Below are positions 56,480-64,000 of a stretch of 64,000 bases of DNA, one piece after another. Both the position numbers and the translations under genes were made by a program. This DNA comes from Talpa occidentalis (lineage: Eukaryota > Chordata > Mammalia > Eulipotyphla > Talpidae), in the NCBI RefSeq assembly GCF_014898055.3, contig NW_023605083.1, positions 89,993,721-90,057,720 of the forward strand, given 5' to 3'. The notes below the pieces were generated by a model. That model had not been told where the DNA came from. It worked only from the letters and a program-made list of their open reading frames with translations, and did no database searches. The stretch's first letter is position 1. Each line of letters opens with the position of its first letter.

Positions 56480-57818
56480 GGGGGTGTCTACTGCGCTCTC
56501 TTGGATACACAAGCCCTGGGAGACAGAGCCATGGAATCCAGAACCACGTTCCTGGGCAGGGATGTCCTGTGCACTGGCTGCTGCTTTGAGAGATCCCCAC
56601 CCCGTTCCTCCTCACCACAGCTCACCATTGCTTACCTCTTGACTTTTGTTCATAATCTTGCAGACGAGTGTGACAGGGTCTCCCATTTTGCCTTTTGATT
56701 TGCATTTATCTTATGATTAGAGATGCTGAGCACATTTTCATGAACTTAGTCATCTGCATATCTGCATATTTTAGAAAATGTCTCTTCAATTTATTGATTT
56801 TTAATTGTATTATTTATTTATCTTCCTATACATTTTTAAAATACACTCCCTATCTGGTATATAATTTGCAAATATTTTTGCCCACACCTTGGGTGGTCTT
56901 CTCCTTTTGTTGACCCAAAATCCCAGGAGCCCCCTTATGTTGTAATACACAAAAATACTTGGTTTGCGACCTCAGCTACTAAAACCCAGGGAATCTCAGG
57001 AGCACTCAGAGGGTCCTTTTATGCTATTGGATGACTGAGCTGGGCCCTAGGAAATTTCAGGTCAGGCCTGGTGACCAGAAAGACAAAGGTTCGCTTCCAG
57101 TGACATAGAGGCTGAGAGTTCCAGGATGGGTCCTTTCCTCATGTAAGGCAGAAACCACTCTTGTTCTGGAAGAACTGGGTATACAGTTAAGGAAGTAAGG
57201 TTAACAAATCCAAATTCAAATTAGGACTAACATCACCCAACATTAAAATGAGAGTAGAATGCTGCTCAAAGCCAAATGAGACTCCTCAGTGAGAGGGTGT
57301 GTCCTGTTGTCAATGATATAGTAGATTGTGTCCCTGGGGAGATCTAGGCCTGCAGTCTGCCTTAAGACAGGTGGGTTGGGGTGTTTGTTTTTTTTTTTTT
57401 CATTTGTTCATTCCTTGGTTTGTTTGTTCTTTAGCTAAATCTTTACTGAGATGACTGTACTCTGCACTATAGGCTATTGCTGGGTCTCTGAAGATGATGA
57501 CGTGGGTGTGTTTATTCTTATCAAAGTTCAGGGGAGGTTGAAAGCATATATTCGTAGAAAGAACAGCAAGGCCTGATATTGTCTTCATGGCACACCTAGG
57601 GAAGGGTAGAAAAAGAAGAGAGAGGACGAAACTGCATAGACTGGAGGATATTTAACAAAAGATTTTGGATATTACTGTTCAGTGCACAGTTTCATCTAAG
57701 GCTTCCAGGGAGAGGAGCTGAGATTAGTTTCCTCACTAAAGCCAGGATTACATCAATCCTACCCTCGCAATGAAAAGTAACAATAAAAAGAGTTTTCAGG
57801 CTGGAGTTTCCTTGTTGG

Positions 57819-58134
57819 TGAAAGGTTCGGCACAGTAAAGAAATGAAAAGCCAGGCTAAGTTTCTCAAAGATGGTGAAAATCTATTGCACCCCCGGGAGA
57901 GATTCACAGACCCAAGGTGGGGGTCGGTGAAGTCGCACACGTTGCCAGTGGGAAGCAGGCTTTTATAGGGCGAGGAGAGGTATGAAACTGGGTTTCCATG
58001 GCGGAAAAGATTGGTAAGGAGGAAAAGATTGGTAAGGTGGGAAGAGGTTCATTGTCTGAATTTTCTAGGCAGGCTTCACAATTCCTGCCCCCAGGTGGGC
58101 TTCCTGGTGGGCTTTTGCATTCCAGCCTCCTACA
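57819..58134 (-). mobile_element. 3' LTR of a long minus-strand ERV
   Basis: Minus-strand LTR running TGTAGGAGGCTGG...CTTTCA. A purine-rich tract (ataaaaggtaaa on the minus strand) adjoins it at 58,135-58,146. Its U5 end matches the LTR beginning at 63,808. Confidence 0.75.
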
Positions 58135-58321
58135 TTTACCTTTTATACCAGTCTTTTGTTGATGGGAAAAGGGGTGACAGCTCTTGTTTTGGTTACTTCC
58201 TGCTGGAAGGGGGCAAATGGAGGGGGGGGTGAGGGGATGGGGGACTGAGGGGGTAGGGTGGGGGGTGGCTCAGACCTGGTCTTCTGCAGGGATGCAAGAA
58301 TATGGATGGAGAAGAAGTTGG
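58135..58321 (-). other. ERV polypurine tract and G-rich stretch
   Basis: Lies between the 3' LTR and the env remnant. Contains the polypurine tract and a long G-run (58,220-58,270). No coding sequence. Confidence 0.5.
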
Positions 58322-58960
58322 TTAAAGGTGGTACAGAACATTTCCTGAACGCGAGCCTGTATGAATTTTAGGAGGCCCGGAGCAAAAAGAAAAAATAAGT
58401 TTATCATGAATATTGGCCCCAAGAGTGGGAGGAGCCATGGGACTAGAATTTTGAAACCAGGTTAATGGAGAGTTGGAGTCCCCTCTTTCCCTTTGCAAGT
58501 CCCTGTGTAATTTGTTCAAGGCTTCCACATTTTGTTCTACAATGCCTGATTCATTAATGTAGTAGCATTCTTCCCTTAGGAGCAGGCAAGTGCCTCCTTT
58601 ACCAGCCGTTAACAAGTCCAAGGGGAGAGTAGCCACCCTAGCTCAGACCGTCCATACAGAGTTAACTGTGGGGCCACCAGAACTTGGACACGTGGGCCTG
58701 GAGTGGAAGAATTAACACACTGAGAGAGAGCCATTGCACCAGAAAAAGGTTCCCCTTGTTGTTTGCAGCGCAGAAGTAACCGAAATGCTAGAAGCGCAGG
58801 AATGAAAGCCGACAGGGCGTTAGTTTGATAGCAGGGATAGCTGTGACTGGGGTCCCATAGTGGGACTGAGAGTTGGGGAGTCTCGCAAGCAGTATCTGTT
58901 ATCTTGGTGGTAGTGGTATTGAGATTAACTGGAACTGCCACCAGAAGAGGCCTCTGAAGG
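58322..58960 (-). pseudogene. ERV env, transmembrane part only
   Basis: Minus frames carry a CX6C motif (CLLLREEC, next residue Tyr) in the place of CX6CC and the following YYINESG segment, typical of gammaretrovirus-type transmembrane subunits. A hydrophobic fusion-like stretch lies upstream. Only about 640 bp separate the LTR from the integrase, so nearly the whole surface subunit is missing. Frames are interrupted. Confidence 0.75.
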
Positions 58961-59097
58961 GAAGCTCAGAGGAAACAAGAGGAGGTATTAGTCCCAAAAG
59001 AGTCATTTCCATACACAGGACACTGGGCTAGGGGAGATTTTGACAAGAAATGCGCATCCTAGAGGGACCCAGGTTATGACACACATACTGTTTGTCT

Positions 59098-59700
59098 TCA
59101 GGGGCACATATGACCCATGATAGATGGTGCCAGGAGGGGTCTCCCAGAAGTTTTACTGCTGTAGGTGTGGGGAGAACAACTGTGTGCGGACCAGTCCACC
59201 GAGGCTGCAGTGGCTTTGGTTGAAGTGATTTGAGCAGGACTTGGTCTCCCAGATGCAGTGGTGGGGAAGGTCCGTTGAGAAGGTCGAGATTCGAGACAGG
59301 ACTGGGTAAATGATACCCAAAGCCGTGGAGACCTGCTGAGTAATCTTTGAGATAAAAGCTGGACCATTATCAGATTGGACAGAGATGGGGAGGCCAAAGC
59401 GCAGATAATGTGTTTAAGAAGGGTCTCAGTTACCACCTGAGCCATTTCTCTAGCTGCAGGGAAGGCCTCGACCCAACCTGTCATTGTATCAACCATGGTT
59501 AGCAGATATTTAACCTTTTTTTGAGTAGGGAGGTGAGTAAATTCAACCTGCCAGTCCTGTCCGGACTAAGTGTCCACGCAGTTGGTGAGCTGCAAAAGAA
59601 GAACTCCCCCTTGAGGTGACACGCGAGCACAGGTTTGACGACGGGAACATATCTGCCAGACTTTTGCACTCAAGGAGGGGTGGAAGAAGAGCAGACTCAG
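59098..59700 (-). pseudogene. ERV integrase
   Basis: The minus frame at 59,098-59,496 starts with the integrase core motif VDTMTGWVEAFP, which includes the first catalytic Asp. The part around 59.57-59.7 kb corresponds to the N-terminal zinc-binding region. Frameshifts break the C-terminal side. Confidence 0.82.
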
Positions 59701-59975
59701 GAATTGAGTAAGTGGGCATGGCCTGATGTGGAGGGTATCGTGGATTTGTTCAAAGACCAAGTCCCCCAGTTTGGCAGGTAGGATCAGAGTGTCGTTTACC
59801 ATAATCCACCCCTGGGATATCTCAGTTCCTCCTTTTGACATGAGGAATTGGCGTTCATTAGGCTCAGAAGTCGGAGTGATGAAGTGGACCAATAGAAAGA
59901 GGATAGGGGCAGGGCCTGCGGCAGAGTCACTTGTGCGAGCCTGTGCCGCTGCATCAGCCTTGTTGTTACCTGTGG

Positions 59976-60400
59976 TCACATAAGAATCGTCAGTTGGTGT
60001 CCTTTCCAGTGGATAATGGCGACTTCAGTTGGAAGCTGCATGGCCACTAAAAGCTTAAGGATAAGTTTAACGTTAATGATGGGGGACCCCTTGGTGGAGA
60101 GGAACCCCCTTTCCTGCCAAATCGCAGCCTGACTGTGAGCCATAAGAAAGGCGTATTTTGAATCCATATAGATGTTGATTTTCTTATGTTTGGTGAGGGT
60201 CAGGGCCCCGGTAAGTGCTATGAGTTCTGCCTTTTGGGAGGTGGTTCCTCCGGGCAGCTTTCCTGCCTCTATTACCTGGTCGACGGTAACAACGGCCTAG
60301 GCAGCCCTCCACTGACTGCGCGCATCTACGCAAGAGCTGCCGTCTACAAACAGAGTCCAGTAGGCATGTGACAAAGGGGAGTCAGCCAAACCCAATTTGG
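59976..60400 (-). pseudogene. ERV RNase H domain
   Basis: Minus frames show an RNase H start (LFVDGSS) at about 60.33 kb and the downstream motif MDSKYAFLMAHSQAAIWQERG with the conserved Asp. The two parts are in different frames or separated by stops. Confidence 0.78.
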
Positions 60401-60672
60401 AAGTTTGCATTTTGTCCAGGATTTCAGGACACAAATGAGCGGCAGAAGCGGGGCCAGAGACAGGCAGGAGAGTGGCTGGGTTGGGAGAATTAGACTGAGT
60501 GAGACTCACCAGAGGGTTTTTGATAAAGAGCACATGGAAGTCCTGTGAGTGGGAAGGAGTGAGAGTGGAGAGTGAGCTGAAGGCGGGGCAAGGAATGTAC
60601 TTGGCTGGGTCTTCCCAGAGTAAGTTTGAGTGAGGGATTCCCGGGTGAGCAGAGCTGCTGCCGCCAGGGCTC

Positions 60673-61620
60673 TTAGGCAAGGTTGCCAGAGCCCCTAATG
60701 GTGGGATCCATCTGCTTGGAGAGATAAGCGATAGGACGCAGGGCTGGGCCCAGAGGTTGGGAAAGGCCGCCTGCTGGAGTACCCCGACATTCGTCTGTGA
60801 ACAGGAGGAAAGGCTTTTCTGGTTCAGGAAGGGCAAGGGCAGGTGCCTTAAGAAGGATATGTCTGAGTAAAAGGAAGGCCCTGCGGACCTCCCCCGGGGA
60901 TTGGCAATGTCCTTCGGGGGAGGCTTTTGCTGGATCATACAGTGGCTTGGCTAGGAAAGCAAAATTAGGGATCCAGTGACGGAAGAATCCCACCAAACCC
61001 AGGAAGGAAAGGATTTGTTCTGCAGATGCAGGGGGGGAAGGTCCCGGATGGCCTGTTTGCGGTCCACTGTAGGCTGTTTGGAGGAAGGAGTTAGTCGAAG
61101 ACGCAGATAGACGACTGTGGGAATTGCAAGTTGGGCTTTGGATGGGGAGACACGGGTATCCTTTTGAGCATAGGAAGTTGAGGAGTCGTGCAGTGTGTTG
61201 CTGAGATTGTGGCAGAGAGGAACTGCAGAGGATGTGGTCAGCAACATATTGGAGGAGAGTGCTGGGTGGAGTATTACCTGACAAGAGATCACTAGCTAAT
61301 GCCTGACCAACAAATGAGGGCTGTCCCGGAAATCCTGAGGTAGGATGGTCCAGGCCAGTTGCTGGGAGGTGTGTGTCCGGATCGTCCCAAGTATAAGCAA
61401 ATAGGAAGTAACATTGACGATCCAGAGGGATGGTAAAAAAAAAAAAGCATCTTTGAGGTCAAGTACAGAGAAGTGTGTGGTAGAAGACGGTATATGAGAC
61501 AGAAGGGCGTAGGGGTTTGGCACTACGGCATGGATAGGCACCACCACCTCATTGATGAGGCAAAGTTCTTGAACTAGGCGATAAGAACTGTCAGGCTTTT
61601 TAACAGGGAGAATGGGAGTA
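60673..61620 (-). pseudogene. ERV reverse transcriptase (mutated active site)
   Basis: Minus frames in two phases cover the polymerase. One contains 'FSVLDLKDAFF' with a catalytic Asp, the other the active-site motif YVAD in place of YVDD, which should abolish polymerisation. Frameshifts separate the pieces. The connection subdomain lies near 60.7-60.95 kb. Confidence 0.82.
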
Positions 61621-61869
61621 TTACAGAGAGAGTTGATAGGAGTAAGGAGTCCCTTTCCCAGGAGTTGTTGGATGATGAATTTGAGACCCTGATGGTATGT
61701 GAAAGAAATTGGAAACTGGGGGCAAGAGAGAAAGGAAGAGGGATCCTGAAGGCAAATGAGGACTGGGGTATAATGGGTGGCAACAACTGGGGTAGAGACA
61801 TCCCATACTTGGGGGTTAACTAGGTCTGGCAGTAGAGGGGTGTCCTGGGTTTGGGGATCTTAGTCAGGT

Positions 61870-62100
61870 AGCAAGGGGAGGATGAAAGCTTCTGCCTGGT
61901 CAGGAGACCATGAGATCATAGCTCCCAATTTGGCCAGCATCCTGTCCTAATAAAGGGTGGGGCACGTGGGCAGGACTAGGAAGGAGTGGACCAGGAGCGA
62001 GAAGGATAAGTTTGACTGGAATAGGAGGGAAAGACAGAGAAGGTAGCCCCTGTGTCAACCAGAAAGGAGATGGGCTTACCTGCTGCCTTGACCAATTACC
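61870..62100 (-). pseudogene. ERV protease fragment
   Basis: The minus strand reads the aspartic-protease active-site motif VDTGATFS near 62,045-62,080. It lies just before the reverse transcriptase, in the expected gag-pro-pol order. Confidence 0.72.
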
Positions 62101-62151
62101 CTGGGCTTCTCGAAGATCACTGGGGTCAACAAGTCCGGGCCTCTTCAGTCC

Positions 62152-62760
62152 TCAGCCGCCAAACCCAAGACCACGGGTGGCGAGAGTGGCAGGGGCTGGA
62201 AGGACTGGCCCACCACAGCCAGGCATGGAGGGACAGTCACTTTTCCAGTGACCCTGGACACTGCAGATGGGGCACGGTCCTGGCGGAGGGCGGGGTTGGG
62301 GCATTGACTGGACCACATTTGAAGCAGGATCCTGGGGGCAGCCTACCATATGGAGCGTCAGGTGTCCACCTTGATCCAGTCTTTGGAGGAGCATGGCCTG
62401 GCGGTCTCAAGGCAGCCACCAGGACTTGTGCCTGGAGTTCAACCTTCTGGCAACTACAGAGTTCCATCTCTGCCCTGTCCTGTTCCTCCTGGTTGTTAAA
62501 TACTTTGAAGGCCATATTCAGCAGATCCCAGATAGCGGTTTGAGGACCATCCTCAGCCTTCTTAAGCTTTTTTCTAAAGTCAGGGGCTGACTGGGATATA
62601 AAATGGGTAGCCAGATCTGTGGTGCCTCCAGGTGAGTCAGGGTCAAGCCTGGTGTGGTGCAGGAGCACTGGGGGCTAAGGAAGGCAGCAGGGTTTTCTGA
62701 GGCAGACTGCGTAATCTCCCTGAGCTTATCAAAGTTTATAACTTTATGTGCTAACACTTG
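62152..62760 (-). pseudogene. ERV gag: capsid end and nucleocapsid
   Basis: One minus frame contains a perfect CCHC zinc knuckle ([14 protein letters not shown]); another contains the capsid C-terminal region (SAPDFRKKLKKAEDG). The two belong to the same gag but are in different frames, so the gene is broken. Confidence 0.8.
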
Positions 62761-63463
62761 GAGACCAGGTAGGAGACAGGTAATAAAATGTTCTCAGTGA
62801 GCCCTGCCCCAGGGGTCCATGTCTGTGTTAGTCTGGTAGTCCCACCCCAGCTCCTGGTTGGGGAACTGCTTCAGAGCCTGGGGGCATGACTGCATCAGTC
62901 AAATGGACTTGAATCTGCATGGTCTTGGGCAGACCTAAAAACACTTCTTTTGTCAGAGGTCAGGGTGGAAGAAAAGGTAACACGGAAATCATGACATGTA
63001 AGGTCATAGGCTTGGATAAGACAACGAAATTCTTTGGTGTAGATAGTGGTATCCTTAGTGAAAGAGTCTAGACGCTTTTCAGTCTGGGAGAGATTAGAAG
63101 ATCCCCAGAGCGGGTGTGGCAGCTAGGAGTTGAAAAAGAAAGAGGGGGGTAGATTGGGTAGCTGAAGGAGGTGAAGACAGAGAATCCAGAGGATCAGAAA
63201 ATGTTGAAGAGGGTCCAGAGAGGGCGAAGAGTGAGGGAGTCTCGAGACTTGGAAAGTGTGGCAGCCTTTCGGGAAGCCTCACTCCTGAAAGGGAGCGCAA
63301 GAGAAAGAAGGCCTGGACATAAGGGATCGATCTCTGGCCATTTTCCATTGTGGTGACAGAAATTGTTTAGGTCTGTAAGGACCGAGAATTCGAAAGTGCC
63401 CTGTTCCGGCCAGTGGGTGCCATTATCCAGTTGCTATTGGGGCCAAACAGTGTTGCAATAAAA
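62761..63463 (-). pseudogene. ERV gag, matrix/p12/capsid N-terminal remnant
   Basis: Only short minus frames; the one at 63,094-63,348 is Pro/Ser/Leu-rich like the linker between matrix and capsid. No clear motif, so the call rests on position. Confidence 0.5.
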
Positions 63464-63562
63464 GGGCCTCCCCGGTGGCGCAGCGGTTGAGCGCTGGGCT
63501 GCAAAGCTGCCCACAGCCTCTGTAGCGCCAGTTCGATCCCTGGCTGCCGGGCGAGGGTCCCC
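63464..63562 (+). mobile_element. Truncated tRNA-derived SINE, sense
   Basis: Only the tRNA-like head with the A and B boxes remains (about 100 bp); it lacks the tail. It lies in the gag/leader region of the ERV. Confidence 0.85.
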
Positions 63563-63785
63563 ATGTAAGGGGAGTCCGCTGACATGGGTCCATGGTTTAT
63601 GAAACAGCCCACCGAGAAATGGGCTAGGAGAGGAGCCGAATAGCCAGAGGCGAGGGCCTCCTAGGAAGAGGGTCAGGCAGTTGATTTACCCCAAGAATCA
63701 AGGCTGGTGGTGGATGTGAGGCATCTGCAATGGAGAGGAGAGGTCCCAGGAATGGGAAGGCGGCCACAGCGCCAGGAGACAGCCT

Positions 63786-63804
63786 TCCTGGGTTTTTGGC
63801 ACCA
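63786..63804 (-). other. Primer-binding site, tRNA-Phe type
   Basis: Minus strand reads TGGTGCCAAAAACCCAGGA, close to the Phe site TGGTGCCGAAACCCGGGA, directly next to the LTR end at 63,808. Confidence 0.7.
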
Positions 63805-63807
63805 AGA

Positions 63808-64000
63808 TGAAAGGTTTGGCGCAGTAAAGAAAAGAAGAGCCAGGCTAAGTTTCTCAACGATGGGGAAAATTTATTGCACCCCCGGGAAAGCTTCACAGAC
63901 CCAAGGTGGGGGTTGGTGAAGCCCCGTATGTTGCCGGGGGAGGCAGGCTTTTATAGAGTGAGGAGAGGTCAGGTGTGAAAATGAGTTTGCACAGCGGGAA
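63808..64000 (-). mobile_element. 5' LTR of the long ERV (cut by window edge)
   Basis: Matches the 3' LTR at 57,819 onwards, with small differences; the remainder is beyond the window. Having both LTRs fixes the provirus at 57,819 to beyond 64,000, minus orientation. Confidence 0.8.

Larger units (their letters stand above)
54050..57818 (+). repeat. Tandem unit U7 (truncated right by an ERV)
   Basis: All landmarks from the conserved start through 'aggcctgcagtctgcctt' (57.35 kb) are present. A long ERV begins at 57,819 in the filler before the MIR landmark. It also carries an LTR D at the same site as in U3, with a SINE inside it. Confidence 0.87.

Noticed and set aside
6475..57400. Many 60-160-codon frames on both strands within the tandem units (for example 12,540-13,202 minus, 21,894-22,397 minus, 50,305-50,733 minus, 56,204-56,698 plus).
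   Set aside because: They recur in several frames and strands with different ends in each unit and lie over MIR/old-L1 remnants or intron-like sequence. Poly-Gln/Leu/Cys stretches in them are only the CTG tract read in different frames.

Overview
The window is mammalian nuclear DNA, most likely from a bat. It contains L1 LINEs, MIR remnants, many endogenous retroviruses (ERVs) and LTRs, and about fourteen copies of one tRNA-derived SINE whose tail carries AATAAA and TCTTT signals. The SINE resembles what I remember of the Rhinolophus/Hipposideros family Rhin-1. The species guess is from memory and moderate at best. There are no bacterial features, operons or CRISPR arrays, and I recognise no complete conventional gene.

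The backbone is a tandem array of a unit of about 4.15 kb, seen at least seven times on the + strand (here U1 to U7, from about 6.35 to 57.8 kb). The period is read directly from equivalent points: 46.54, 50.65 and 54.82 kb for the exon start, and 49.46 and 53.62 kb for an MIR landmark. In order, each unit holds a conserved segment, one candidate exon, MIR-derived sequence with a CTG tract, an old antisense L1 scrap, a conserved filler and another MIR. The candidate exons are 123, 69, 141, 93, 216, 189 and 189 nt. All are multiples of three, all are open in the same phase (1-1), and most differ completely from one another although the flanking introns are near-identical. This is the most interesting signal in the window: an array of hypervariable symmetric exons, perhaps from a fast-evolving extracellular or immune-type gene whose first and last exons lie outside. 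I cannot name the gene.

Layout: 0-6.35 kb is AT-rich class II ERV debris with an L1 fragment and three SINEs. 6.35-8.19 kb is U1. 8.19-12.2 kb holds a deleted ERV with a Phe-type primer site and further LTRs. 12.2-23.34 kb is U2, U3 and the left half of U4, cut by LTRs. 23.34-42.26 kb is a nested insertion complex splitting U4 (ERV in gene, two L1s, a class II ERV inside one L1 and another L1 inside that ERV). 42.26-57.82 kb is the right half of U4 plus U5, U6 and U7. From 57.82 kb to the end lies a long, inactivated minus-strand gammaretrovirus-like ERV.

Almost all ERVs and L1s lie antisense to the candidate exons, as expected if the + strand is a transcribed gene whose introns tolerate mainly antisense insertions. 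All retroviral and L1 reading frames seen here are broken or truncated.
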